A stretch of 64,000 nt of DNA from Siphonodentalium dalli (GCA_032622095.1 CP136067.1:119647281-119711280); one strand, 5' to 3'; counted from the stretch's first letter, positions 47,260-58,635 are shown. Numbers and translations: made by a program. Notes: generated by a model from the sequence alone, not told the origin.

Positions 47260-47745
47260 CAGTAGGGGTAATGGGGTCGTTGTCGTAACGTTTTATAGAT
47301 ACTAGTAAATGCACACCGTGTGCATTTATATATGTATACACATAAATGCACACCAGTCTCAGTCGGCGCGAGATTGAAATGTTGCCGCGAATAATTGCCA
47401 TCTGCTTCAATTCAGACTATTTTTCTTCCATAATTCTGCTAAAGGCATTGTTTTATCACAATGACGAAACTGCGATCAAATTGATCATCGGTCGCATATT
47501 GATTGTAGTACCAATATTTAAACAAGGACCGAAAGAACTGCATTGTTGTTTGATCAATGAAAGGAAGAAAATGAACTTACAAAAAATTTCATCACGTGTG
47601 CATTTATGAAATTATGTAGAAAACACTACGACAATGACCATGTCACGTGACACTACGCGAGATTGGCACGTGCATTTATGTATACAGAAATGCACACTGT
47701 GTGCATCTATGTAAAAAACATTACGACAAGGACACCATTACTTAG
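47260..47745. mobile_element. MITE with TGTGCATTTATG palindromes
   Basis: Outer arms GTAATGGGGTCGTTGTCGTA (47268) and TACGACAAGGACACCATTAC (47741) are inverted repeats. Just inside are ATGCACACCGTGTGCATTTA (47312) and AATGCACACTGTGTGCATCT (47690). A 264-bp open frame (47346-47609) in the middle has no recognisable domain. Confidence 0.65.
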
Positions 47746-48159
47746 CGTAGGGTGTTTTAGTTAGCGACAGTAGGGCAGTGAAACGATTCAAACCTTCATG
47801 ATCGATGTCAATTGCGATTTTATTATCACGATGCGAAGCGCATCGCGATGCAAATTTTTGACAACTGAAGGCTGTGAAAACTTCAAAACTAGATAAAACA
47901 CTTAATCATTTTAGTATGTATATTGTCTTCAGTTGTTGATCTCCGCATATTCAATGAAGTTACGTTCCCTGTCAACTCAAAGCTAGTATAGTCAGTATAG
48001 TATAAATCGAAAATAGGAAAGGTAATTTTTCGTTTTTAAAATAAACAAATAAAAGTTCTGATTTCTAGCGCATAAAAATGCAAATTATGTAGAAATAGGA
48101 CTGAAGTAATATTACATATAATTGTATATTGAATAAAATGTTCTCGATATCGCGCATAC

Positions 48160-48259
48160 CGTTTGTTTTGGCCGAACGTGAGCGACAAAGCCGCGCCAAA
48201 AAATGTTCTTTCCAGTTCCTGTTTTCAATTTTCGATCCGCCCTAATTTTGACAGGAAAA
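48160..48259 (+). promoter_or_regulatory. Likely PTPN23 5' region
   Basis: The ~100 bp upstream of the PTPN23 start is CG-rich for this window. It contains CCGCGCCAAAAAA, whose complement fits an E2F site (TTTGGCGC), and CGAACGTGAGCG. Transcription start unknown; inferred from position. Confidence 0.4.
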
Positions 48260-48346
48260 ATGGAGGCAGTGCCTCGGATGCCAATGCTGTGTTTCGAACT
48301 GAAACACAGCCCAGAATATGTAGAGTTTGGTCCCACACTGAAGAAG
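48260..48346 (+). CDS. PTPN23: PTPN23/HD-PTP-like, exon 1 (BRO1 domain start)
   Basis: The 29-codon exon begins MEAVPRMPMLCFELK and ends at CTGAAGAAG|GTTGGT, phase 0. The start MEAVPRMPM matches my memory of the conserved vertebrate HD-PTP N-terminus, which begins the BRO1 domain. HD-PTP is an ESCRT-associated Bro1 protein that sorts ubiquitinated receptors into multivesicular endosomes. Its BRO1 domain binds CHMP4. The catalytic-like phosphatase domain would lie far beyond the window. The next exon is almost 7 kb away. Confidence 0.9.
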
Positions 48347-48651
48347 GTTGGTTTGTGGATTAGTTTATGCTATTTTTGATGAAAAGAGACGTATAAAATA
48401 ATCCCAAAATTGAAGTGTTTCCTATTTTCGAGTTGACTAGCTGTTACTAAAAATAGGTCATTACTCAGGTTCACATGATGGTAGAGGGGTAATGTCGCAG
48501 GAGTTGTACTCGACCTTCACACCAGAATTAGCGGACACGTTATATTCAACTAATTAAATGATCTCATTTGGGTGGTTTTTAAAACACCAAACATCTTGAT
48601 ATATAAGTCAACTTGCGAATGTGGGGTGGGTGTAAATCTAGTCCAACAAAT

Positions 48652-48722
48652 TAGACTTTCGGATTAATAGGAATTTTAATATTTGGACATTTATGGACCG
48701 TTTAATCCTTCAGTCTAATGGA
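48652..48722. mobile_element. Tiny MITE (ATTAGACT ends), copy 1
   Basis: ATTAGACTTTCGGATTAATA at one end and TTTAATCCTTCAGTCTAAT at the other. The middle is TTTTAATATTTGGACATTTA. An inverted-orientation copy is at 51316-51386. Confidence 0.7.
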
Positions 48723-48841
48723 ACACGTGAAAAATTTGAACGCTACGAAGCCACATTTTTTATGTGGCAAGGGCATGCCCCTTTAACTTACACTGTTCAC
48801 GTCCAATTACACAAATAAAACCATAAATAAAAAGCACATAC

Positions 48842-48990
48842 CTGTTGTTGGAATGTTAAATATCATGACTGAACTAACTAGCAGTAGCATAAATTTGTGT
48901 CACTATTAATCCATATAATTTTATAACAACTCAACCGACAGAAATATTCAAACCCGTCTACTCGAGCGAACACAAACGAAAACGAAAGCG
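48842..48990 (-). other. Candidate non-coding first exon of PAGR1
   Basis: The minus strand reads TTTAACATTCCAACAACAG|GTATGT, a strong donor at 48842. Joined to 42226, the PAGR1 frame is open back to a TGA about ten codons upstream of the ATG at 42220, as expected for a 5' UTR. The 5' limit is not defined by sequence. It overlaps PTPN23 intron 1. Confidence 0.5.
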
Positions 48991-49003
48991 CGCGCATGCG
49001 CAA
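48983..49003. promoter_or_regulatory. NRF1-like palindrome, candidate PAGR1 promoter
   Basis: GCGCGCGCATGCGCAATAG contains the NRF1-type palindrome GCGCATGCGC, rare in this AT-rich window. It sits immediately upstream (minus strand) of the candidate first exon. NRF1 sites commonly mark promoters of housekeeping genes. Confidence 0.5.
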
Positions 49004-49064
49004 TAGATCAGAAATCTGGGAAAACCCACGAAATTAACATAATTTATTTGTATTTGAAAATGGT

Positions 49065-51108
49065 GATATGTATCTGTATCTGTATTTGATGCGCGCAGGA
49101 TCCGTTCGGATGTATAAGCGCTTGGGATGGGATGATTAGGACGTTTTGTTGTTTTCAGCTGGTTCTCCGTCCATTGTCATTTGGATGGATCGCATGCTGT
49201 CTTCTTCCAGAGTATTCCAGTCCTTGATTGTTTTAGGGAAGAATGAGTTTTTGAATTCTGTAGTCTGCGCGTCGATTAGTTCATAGGGTTTTGAGTTGTT
49301 ACACTCCTGCGTAGAAACAAAGTTCTTTGATACGTACCCCTCGAACTTCCGAGCTTTGATTTTTCGACCCACTTTTTGTTTTGGTCTCAACAGGTCTTTG
49401 GTGTCAATAGCCGGGACCAGCCCGTCCACTACCTTGCCAAACAACTGGAGTCGATGGTCATACCTTCGGCCTTCTAGTGTTTGTAGCTGTAATTCACGCA
49501 GCATGTTGGTAATTGTTCCTGCCTCTTGTGATGTATAGTCCCCTGTTAGGAATCTCGCTGCTCTCTTCTGTATCCTCTCTAGTTTGTCAATGTCTCCTAT
49601 CAGGTGGGGGTCCCAGACAACTGATGCATATTCCATCTTTGGTCGCACTAAGGTTTCGTATGCGATCAGCTCGCTTTTTGTTTCTTCTAATGAAGCCTAG
49701 CGTACTATTCGCCTTCTGTGTGATTTTGGTGATGTGAGATGACCATTTCATGTCCTTGGAAAGTGTCACCCCCAGGTATGGGTTTTCATCTACTTCTTCC
49801 AGTAGGCAGTTGTTTAGCTGGTATGTGAAAGATGTTGTTTTGCTCATGGACATGATATAGCACTTCTTTACGTTGAATCGCATGCCCCACTTTTCTGCCC
49901 ATACCTCAAGCTTCTCTAGGTCTTTCTGTAGAGTGACATGGTCGTTGTATGTCTTTATTTGGCGATATAGTAGACAGTCGTCTGCGAATAACCTCACCTG
50001 CGAGGAGACACAATCTGGTAGGTCATTGATGTGGCACAGGAAAAGCAGAGGTCCAAGCACTGTTCCCTGTGGCACGCCAGAGTCGACGGAAACGCTGGAT
50101 GCAGCTTGCCCTTCAACGACGACTCTCATTTGTCTCTCCGTCAGGAAGTTTTCAAGCCAGGTGTGGAGCTTTCCTTTGATACCGTAGTTGCTTACCTTGG
50201 CGAGCAGTTTTCTGTGTGGGACGGTGTCAAATGCTTTTGAGAAGTCTAATATTGCGGCATCAGTTTGAATTTTCTTGTCAAATGTTGTTAGGAAATCTAT
50301 GTTGGTGGTCAATAGCTGTGTGACGCATGAGTGTCCTTTCCTAAATCCATGATTTAGTGACGTCAAGATGTTATGCTTTTCTAGGTGGTTCATTATGTGT
50401 CGACATACAATGTGTTCCAGGATTTTGCAACATACAGATGTTAGAGAGACAGGTCTGTAGTTTTCTGCAAGATGGACGTCTCCTTTTTTGTAGACGGGTG
50501 CGATGTTTGCACTTACCCAGTCAGATGGTAGTTGTCCTGTTGCTTGTGATTTTTTGAATATCGCTGTCAGTCCTGGTGATATCGCATAGGCGCAGTTTTT
50601 AAGAACGGTGTTGGGGATTCCGTCCGGCCCTGATGCTTTCCCGGTCTTCACATCTTTCAAAAGTTTGGTGACCCCCTTTTCGCCGATTTCGAGGTCTTCT
50701 ATCAGCTCGTGATCTTCTCCAAGTGATGGTATTTTGTCACTGGGGTTTTCCTTCGTGAACACCGATTTGAATTGGTCGACAAGGATTTGAGCTTTCATGT
50801 TGCTATCATCTTCAAGTTTCCTGTCTTTCATCAACGAGGCGATGCTGGTGTTACCCTGTTTTTTCGTCTTCATATATGACCAGAATGGTTTGGTACTCTT
50901 CTTTTCCATTCCGTTGAGCATGATCTTATCTAGGTGGTCCCATTCTGCTTGCCTGAATGCTCGTCTGCTAGCCTTTTGGAAGTGTTTGTATTTCACCCAG
51001 TCCTTGCTTTTCTTCGATTTCCTAGCTCTTCTGTAAAGACGGCCTTTTTTCTTTAGGATCTTTTGTAATTTGTTGTTCATCCAGGGATATGTTTTCCAAT
51101 CCGGGATT
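49065..51108 (-). mobile_element. 5'-truncated non-LTR retrotransposon (jockey/CR1-like)
   Basis: Minus-strand element ending in a short repeat tail (TACAGATACAGATACAT) at 49065-49085. It carries the C-terminal linker and a reverse transcriptase but no endonuclease, so it is 5'-truncated near 51108, where the frame opens SLIPDWKTYPWMNN. No poly(A) and no clear target duplication. It sits in PTPN23 intron 1, antisense to that gene and just upstream of the candidate PAGR1 promoter. Confidence 0.85.
49136..51080 (-). pseudogene. Reverse transcriptase ORF with one frameshift
   Basis: The main frame (51080 to 49587) holds reverse transcriptase motifs in order: KASGPDGIPNTVLK, ENYRPVSLTSVCCK, FRKGHS, ILDFSKAFDTVPH, SGVPQGTVLGPLLFL, LFADDCLLYRQ (the FADD catalytic box), GMRFNVKKC and NPYLGVTLSKD. 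Near 49660-49680 the frame is lost; the adjacent frame resumes with VRPKMEYASVVWDPH and runs to a stop at 49136, the usual C-terminal domain of this LINE type. One indel therefore separates it from an intact 3' ORF, suggesting a fairly recent copy. Confidence 0.85.
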
Positions 51109-51315
51109 AAACTAACAAATCTGTAATTCTGACAACTTTTATATCATAATCTATGTTTGAACACAAAGAATACTATCTCCGCTACAGGTAAGACTCATGT
51201 AGGCCTATTTGTAGAAAATTTCAGATAGAATGGTATTTTGAAGGGGTTATATCGGTGGTCACTGGTGTTGACCTGCTTCAAAATTTGTGCAATCTTGGTT
51301 TTTAGCTCTTTTATT

Positions 51316-51386
51316 AGACTAGAAGGATTAATACAATCGTAAATGTCCAAATATTAAAATATGTATTAATCCGAATAGTCTAATTT
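51316..51386. mobile_element. Tiny MITE (ATTAGACT ends), copy 2, inverted
   Basis: Complement of the element at 48652-48722 (GGATTAATACAATCG, AATGTCCAAATATTAAAAT, AATCCGAATAGTCTAAT), about 80% similar by eye. With copy 1 it brackets the LINE. Confidence 0.65.
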
Positions 51387-51397
51387 GTTGAACTTTT

Positions 51398-51745
51398 TGA
51401 AGTTTTGACAGGGAACATAATGCGGGGATATATGTCTTAGTTATTATATGTTCCTTAGTAACGTACTTCACTGTAGGTGAACTGAAGCCAGTGAAGTTCC
51501 CAATCCGAAATTTCACAATTTAAATGACTTTGTGGGCGATTTGGCTTTGCGTCGCTTACAATTATGGAATTTCGTCTGGGTAATTAATTCACTGTTTATT
51601 GCGATATCGGCTCACAAAAAGCATCCAATTTCGATTTGGGACGTTCACCTACAGCGAAGTACATTATCAAGGAACAGATACTAACTAAGATATGTATTCC
51701 TCGTGTTATATTTTCAACTTTATAAGGTTCCCTGTCAAAACTCAT
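51398..51745. mobile_element. MITE with ~110-bp inverted arms
   Basis: The left arm AAGTTTTGACAGGGAACATA, then GTACTTCACTGTAGGTGAAC, is matched by GTTCACCTACAGCGAAGTAC and GTTCCCTGTCAAAACT on the right. The spacer is about 100 bp. A related end (CGTTCCCTGTCAACTC) is at about 47965. Confidence 0.7.
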
Positions 51746-52129
51746 AAAGTTCCCAGGTTTTGTACTGGTGGATTATGATTTCTACGGGCGTTAGGCAGAG
51801 TAGAGATTCATGGCATGATCTAGGGTGGGTGTAGTCGATTTGAGATTATAGATGCGTGCCTACGAGTTCGAGGTTAAACGAGGTGAAGGATGAGTATAGC
51901 TCTTTCGACATTAACCCTCTACCTCTTATGATCCCATGTTCAATTGATTACAATTGTGACACTTGACTAAATTTTTATTTTTAAGAAAAAACAAACAGTC
52001 AAAAACAACTTCAACAGTGACAACACTACATCATACATGGACTGGGAGTGGGATGGTTGATTTTATTGAATTAACGGTACATGCATGATTATCGATCTTT
52101 CGAGATGCATTTGAAGTTATATTTCACAC

Positions 52130-52390
52130 TAAGTGAGTGAGTATGTTTATTCATCCCATTGCCCGGGATAGCAGAGGAAAGGCTCATAGAAGGGCCTTAT
52201 TAAGTTATTTCCTCTCTGTCCAATGACTCAAATTTTGACAGGTAATTTTGCCATTTTACCCGTGAATTATTCATTGCCACGGTAGGGTTCTTTTAACGTG
52301 TGCACATTGTTGTATACACAGGACAGCCATTATCGTCGGCTCCCTATCAGATGGTGTGCTCAGTACAGTGTCATCCCTGGACATAAATCT
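52130..52390 (-). mobile_element. Possible SINE-like repeat
   Basis: On the minus strand CACACGTTAAAAGAACCC resembles GTGCATGTTAAAGAACGC in the SINE at 30960-31475, and CGGGCAATGGGATGAATAAA lies at the far end. A and B boxes were not identified. Tentative. Confidence 0.35.
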
Positions 52391-52844
52391 CATGCTATAT
52401 TCGATACAAACTTATATGTTCTAGAAAACAAATAATTTACCTTCTGTGCTGTCAAAAACCATCAAGAATAATGCGCTAATTATTATTAATTAATCTAAAT
52501 CCTGGTTTCTATAAATAGTACTTTATTTATATTCTTCCAGGGGGGGGTGTAATTTTCCGATTGTATTATTTTTGGCGACATCGGTCCTCATTGACACGTG
52601 ACGCGTGTTTGGAAGCAACAGATGAATTAATTTCATTATTTCCAATACTTTTTGTCATTTTATTATGGGGTAGGTGAAACTACACATTGGACAAATATAG
52701 TTCAAAGTTTCAAACGGTGCTGTTGACATGTCATTGCTTGTCTAACTAATGATTTGTTTACATCGATCATACGTGAACAAGCTCGTAGTTAAAATTCAAA
52801 AGTGCCTGTTCGAGGTTGAAGGGATACCTAGAAAAACTAAAAAT

Positions 52845-53360
52845 ATCAACAGAAACAAGTAGCCTATATTATAAGTTATCCAACTGATAACTCCAGGTCG
52901 GATTATTTGATCTGAAGTAAAGTTGGTATGTGTATTTCCCAGCTAACGATAGAGGCCCAGTTCGAATATGGGTTCCGTCCAATTATTTTTACATGAGTTA
53001 CGGCACTTTTTCAACCTAAAATTTGACTGATTTCATAACATTTCGGTTTCCGACCGATAACTCCAGTTTTGATTATTTGATCTGAACCAAAGCTGGTGTG
53101 TGTATTTCCCAGCTAAAACTACAGGTCAAGTTCGAATATAGGTTCTGTCCAATTATTTTCACATGGGTTACGGCCATTTTTCGACTTAGAATTTGACTGC
53201 ATTTTGGCTTTCAACTTAGAATTCGACCGCTTTTTGGCATTGAAATTAGGGGTATATCAGATATTCTTCAAAATGTAAAGCTCAAATTATTATTTTGCGG
53301 TTGTACAATTAGAAATGGCTAAAGGGTTATATTGCCATGCCCTAGCAATGCTCTTGTTCT
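52845..53360 (-). mobile_element. Family G element, minus strand
   Basis: Two units with CGATAACTCCAG about 170 bp apart (52880 and 53050) and TTCGAATATGGGTTCCGTCC. It ends TTGCCATGCCCTAGCAATGC, the complement of the G start (ACAAGAGCATCGCTAGGGCG). Confidence 0.65.
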
Positions 53361-54556
53361 TGCAATAGTATGCATTTTGTTTATCATGATGCATCACATC
53401 AGCAGAGTTTCCGTCAGGGGAAAATGAATGAGTCCATATTGGGGAACACATAAGACGACGGGACGACCATGGTTTGTCCTTCCTGGCGAAAAAATTTCTA
53501 TTTGTCACTGAAAAGTAGTCATTTCCTTGCCTCTGAGATATCACAAATCAATCCAGAGCTACGTATATTACACAAGTTGGTCATTTCTGTGGGTGCATGA
53601 ATTCTGTTGATGCTACCCAGACATGAGTTGCAGTGTTTAGAAATTTAAAAGATTCCGACTGGTATAATTAAACACTAAAAATTGTCTATGCATTGACCAA
53701 TAACACCTAGCAAGGAGAAATTAATTAAGTATATGTATTTCCAAGAATTTAAAGTATCTTCCTTGAAGATGACACCTAAAGGATATATTCTGTCAATCGT
53801 AAAACTATTTGTGTGCTGTGATGTCATACTGCAGGGATTGTCTGCTGAAGATATTTATATCAGCGGAATGGTAGCGAAATTGTTCAAACTTGGAATGCGT
53901 AGCTTGTTCAATAGTCTGCATTAGTCCAACAACTATAGTGATGACCACTGCGTTTTTAGTGCACGTGTTATGATATATAATTGAATTTTGCCCGGAAATG
54001 TGAACATTTGTGTTGTTGATTGTGCTTGGGGCCCCAGGCGGGATAACAAAACTATTAATGACCGTACTTTGACTTTATTTCCATATTGTCCTTAATGGGG
54101 GATACGTTTTTGCCTTTATTGTCGATGCATGTAATATCGCTCCAATGAATGGTGTTATCACTACAAATTCCCCGCTATAAAGACTGATTTGGGACATGTT
54201 CCTTATTATTGTGAAATAAATCACTTGGGATTTTGTTGAGTATGCATGGCAATACCCATACAATCAGCACACGTAGAGAATCACTTGTATTTTTCAGTAA
54301 CTTCACTGACAATGAACTCAAAACTAATGATAAGACTGTTAATTAAATGAGACTAAAGCCATGGAAATCCCATGCAGAAAATATCGGTACTCAGCAGTCT
54401 GGCATTCTTTGATGTTACCGCGACATTTTCATATGTGTAATTAATGTCACTATTGAATGCACACCATACATTACGTTGTAGTTTTGGCACTTTTATTTCA
54501 AAGGTTTACGCTGTATTGGTAACAATTGACCCTCTTTTCACCAGTATTCTCTTTAA

Positions 54557-54902
54557 CCCTTTACCCAACAGAAGGGCCATGTGCCAATGCATTCTCTTAT
54601 ATATGCGAGTCGACCATAGGTCGCCTCGCATATATAAGAGAATGCATTGGCTTAACACATTAAAAATTATAAAAGTTTTATAATTTTTTTTTAGGCCAAT
54701 GCATTCTCTTATATATGCGAGGCGACCTATGGTCGACTCGCATGTATAAGAGAATGCATTGGCACAGGGCATAACTGTAACTATCACAATGTGGTCAAGG
54801 AGCCGGTTCCAATGATATCCATATTTGTATGGTTCTATTGAGACAGACCGAAGATATTTTAGGCTGTTGAAGCTTTATTTGGCCGGTTTGTTGGGTAAAG
54901 GG
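54557..54902. mobile_element. TTAA element with two B-type hairpins
   Basis: TTAA at 54553-54556 and 54903-54906. Ends are CCCTTTACCCAACA and TGTTGGGTAAAGGG, a sequence distinct from families B, C, D and F. Inside are two near-perfect GCCAATGCATTCTCTTATA palindromes (54580-54651 and 54692-54764). In PTPN23 intron 1. Confidence 0.85.
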
Positions 54903-55220
54903 TTAACGCCCGACTCTCACGTTGTAGCCAGATATTTTTTACGACAGATTGCTATTGACTTTAGGTACATGTATGTCTCAAACAGATCATCAGCGAGGGG
55001 AATGAGGCCGTTCCATGGACGCTGAGCCATAGTAACGGAAACCCTGCATCAGATATTCCTGATGGATGCAAAGAAAAATTGTGATGTATTGAAATCGTTG
55101 CAGCCCTTTATAATTCACACACCACCAAATACTAGGATTCTACAGGTTTATTTTCACTTCCACACAATAGGACAATTGTCTCCATTTATTATCATCATTC
55201 TCATCTCATGTTTTCCACAG

Positions 55221-55295
55221 TTTATCAGGGATCATTTTGGTGAAGACCCTGCACACTACAATAAAGCATGCACCGACCTGGAACAGCTCAGACAG
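55221..55295 (+). CDS. PTPN23: PTPN23/HD-PTP-like, exon 2
   Basis: 75-bp exon, phase 0 to 0, between acceptor TGTTTTCCACAG and donor GACAG|GTATGT. It encodes FIRDHFGEDPAHYNKACTD and LEQLRQ. The vertebrate protein has the same pattern (F-x-x-x-x-G-E-P-x-x-Y-N-x-x-L-x-x-L-E-L-L-R-Q) directly after the exon 1 peptide. Confidence 0.9.
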
Positions 55296-55319
55296 GTATG
55301 TAGCCTAAAATAATTCCTT

Positions 55320-56100
55320 ACCCCCATGTTCTGTTACAATGGGTGTGTTCAAGTCCATTTTCTAATAGTTAAAGATGGATTATCGGAATTAACGCTCCTA
55401 AATTACTATTTCTTTGGCTTCAGGGGTAAAAAATATTCTATTCGAGTCGAGGAACCCACCCATCAAAGCTCAGAGTGATCAGATATAAATTTTTTAAGTT
55501 GGTTATTTATCGAGATGTGCAATTATATGTGGCCCAGAAAACGTCGTCAAACGCACGGTCTCGGACAAATTGTTTATGAAGATGGATAACTCTAAAATCA
55601 AGTGGTATTAATACAGCCAAATTTTGTGATACTCATTACTCAAGTGATAATACGGCCATATTTCATTGAACAAAATGTTGATAAATAACACGTTTTGGGA
55701 AATATGATACCATAGCTGACAGTGGTTACATTATTTTGTGGCAATTAATTGATTCTGATTACTAAAGCGTATTTTGAAGAAATGTAGTTGTTGTATCTTG
55801 ATGAATAGGGACCGTCTGGTCGGATTGAGTACCTTTAACTGGTCAAGTGCTGGAAGCCCATATTTGGACCCTACATAAGAGTGCTGGAAGCCCAGATCTG
55901 GGCTTTGGCGGAGTCACTGTATTGTTTGTTTAGTTTAATTATTTAAATCATGTTTGTCAGCTACTATTTTTGAAATATTGTGACATATATAATTAAATTG
56001 TGACATTGTGAAGTCTGAATGGATGGCGACCGATAAAATTGTATGAAAGTGTAGTTTTATTGCGAAAAGTTAGAGGAAAATGACAAATTGTTTTGTCCAA
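55320..56100. other. PTPN23 intron 2, no feature recognised
   Basis: AT-rich, with a small direct repeat (GTGCTGGAAGCCCATATTTG and AGTGCTGGAAGCCCAGATCT, about 55845 and 55880). No exon seen. Confidence 0.45.
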
Positions 56101-56106
56101 CGGTGT

Positions 56107-56172
56107 CCAACAACCTGGCTCATAACCATAACCTAATCTGACAACCAGCCTTATAACCATAACCCAATAATA
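56107..56172 (+). repeat. ~30-bp repeats at the left edge of fold-back 2
   Basis: AACCTGGCTCATAACCATAA and ACCAGCCTTATAACCATAAC, two units. The same repeat in the same orientation is expanded at the right edge (58487-58635). Confidence 0.7.
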
Positions 56173-58490
56173 GTCCAGTGCATTTATGGTTTTACCCAGA
56201 ACTAATTGCAACAGAATTTTTTTTTGCTGGAATTGGTACATATACCCTCTATAAACAACATACTAAAAATCAGCAAAAAATCGGAAAAAGGGAAATTAGT
56301 GAATTTCGTGAAAAAAATTGGGAAAATTTGGTCAAATCATCAATTTATGGATTTTCATGAATGTATATACAAAATTCAAATTTACAAGTCCTACAAATAT
56401 CATGCCTATTTTGTCGACCACATTTTCCTGAATCCAGAACTGGAAACCATTCCCAGATTCCTTAAGTATTTTTCGAGTTGTGTGCCTTCAAATACGCGAG
56501 TTTACCTGATTTCGGATTCTTAATTTCGCAGAATGAGCCAAATGCCGTATTATATGGTTAATTATTTTAAAAACTAGAGCAAAATTAATGACTTTTTCAC
56601 TGTTTTAGTAATTTCCTCACTAGATAAAACACAAAATATGATTAATATGTGCATCTATGAATAAGGAGAATAAAATATTCTCAAACAAAATGTGTGTTCC
56701 ATTGTATGGACTTAGACTTAGCCAAATTTGCCTTGACACAGAACTCGTGTGATGAAATGCCATATTTGAGGTCATGTAACTCAATAAATTAATATCCACA
56801 TGCTCTGCTTTTCTCATAACATTTTGAGAATACTAGATTGAACAAATTGTGAAGGAATTTCCAAATACATTGGTGAAGAAAATAAAATTATGGTCCTATG
56901 AACTCTTTAATAGTCTAGCCTCTTTTCCGAAAATGCTATTGTGAGGCGTTTTTGTCAATTTTAAAAGGATTTTAAGCATATTCATAAAATTTAACGAAAG
57001 TTTATTGTGTAAAATTATGTGATCTGTCCTCTTAAATCATTTTTTTGTTGAGAAAATAGCATATCAATGGTTATACCAATGAATGTCACTGGATTTTACT
57101 CATCATTGTGGAAACTTACTCCAAATTTGAACGGCAGAAAAATGGGGTAGGGGAAAGCATATCAACAAAAACTTCAACATTATGCATCTTGAAACATAAA
57201 ACTTTATATTAGCAGCTTCTGCTTACATTGTTCTTTCATACATAATTTCACATTTCCTTTGTTTATGTTTATTGACAGAGCTATAATATTTTTTGTCATA
57301 ATTTGGCATTGAAATGTCAAATTGGCATTTTGAGATTGCTTTTATACAACATAACCATAAAATTCTAAATCAACGTCCGATAACGTATTAAGCAGTTTGA
57401 TAATGCAACAGGAATGTACAAAAATTGGAAGAAAACAACATTGTGTCTGAAATGGCTGTAATTTGGTGATAAGATTGCATTTTGTGATTTTTCTACCCCT
57501 ATACCAACGTTAAAATTTGGAGTCAGTTTCCTGACAAATGAAAGAAATCAAGTGACATACTTTGGCATAACCAATGTAAGGCTAATTTGTTATCACTAAA
57601 GTGTTGTGGGAGGAAAGTTCAAATAATTTTACACATTAAAACACCCATTGTTGTTTGTTTTTATGGCCCAAAACCTTTTAGAATGGACAAAAATGCCTCA
57701 AACTGGCATCTTTGGAAACAAGCTAAGACTAAGTATTCAAAGGGCCATAAGTTGATTTTCTTAAATAATGTCCTGTTAATACCTTTACAATTTGTTCAAT
57801 CCAAATTACTTAAAAGGTTATAAGAAAAGCATGGCATATGGGTATTAAATTATTGAGTTACATGACCTCAAATATTGCATTTCATCACACACGTTCAGTG
57901 TCAGAGGCAAAATTGGCTAAGTCCATACAATGGAACACACATTTTGTTTGAGAATATAATCTTCTTCTTAATTATAGATGCACATATTAATCATATTTTG
58001 TGTTTAATCTAGTGAGGAAATTACTAAAACACTGAAAAATCCCTTCAGTTTGCTCTAGTTTTTTTAATAATTAATAATAAATAAGGCATTTTGGCTCATT
58101 CTTCGAAATTGAGGCCCCGAAAATGGGCCGAAATCAGGTAAACTCGCGTTTTTGAAGGCACACAGCTCGAAAAATACGTAATTAATCTGGGACTGGTTTT
58201 CAGTACTGGGTTCAGGAACTTGAGGTCGACACAATACACGTGCTATTTGTAGGATTTTTGAATTTGATTGTTTTTATATACATCCATGAAAATCCATAAA
58301 TTGATGATTTGACAAAATTTTCCCCAAATTTATTTCACGAAATTCACCAATTTCCTTTTTTCCGATTTTTGCCGATTTTTAGTATGTTGTTTATGGAGGG
58401 TTTATGTACTTATTCCAGCAAAAAAAAATTCTGTTGCAATTAGTTCCGGGTTTGGCATTTTTTCTCTTAAATGCACTGGACTATAAGACA
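56165..58490. mobile_element. Second large fold-back element (PTPN23 intron 2)
   Basis: The left arm (about 56165-57160) and the inverted right arm (about 57485-58490) match along their length. Examples: TAGTCCAGTGCATTTATG against its complement at 58470; TATAAACAACATACTAAAAA against 58380; AAATGCCATATTTGAGGTCA against 57865; ATTGAACAAATTGTGAAGG against 57790. The spacer is ~300 bp. No transposase and no clear target duplication. Confidence 0.8.
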
Positions 58491-58635
58491 CCCAGGCTCA
58501 TAACATAACCCAAATTGGACAACCAGGCTTATAATCTAATGAGATATCCAGGCTCATAACCATACCCTAATCAGACAACCAGACTCCTAACCATAACCTA
58601 ATCAAGCAACCAGACTCATAACCCTAACCTAATCG
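58487..58635 (+). repeat. ~30-bp tandem repeat at the right edge of fold-back 2
   Basis: Four to five units of CAACCAGRCTCATAACCATA plus ACCTAATC. The C-C-T-A-A-like text is reminiscent of telomeric repeats but is not telomeric. Confidence 0.75.

Noticed and set aside
48841-48890. Coding first exon of PAGR1 starting MIFNIPTT
   Set aside because: That ATG is out of phase with the exon at 41973-42226; the in-phase frame has a stop, so the exon is treated as 5' UTR.
58487-58635. Interstitial telomere
   Set aside because: The repeat is ~30 bp with ATAACCATAACCTAATC text, not a short TTAGGG-type unit.
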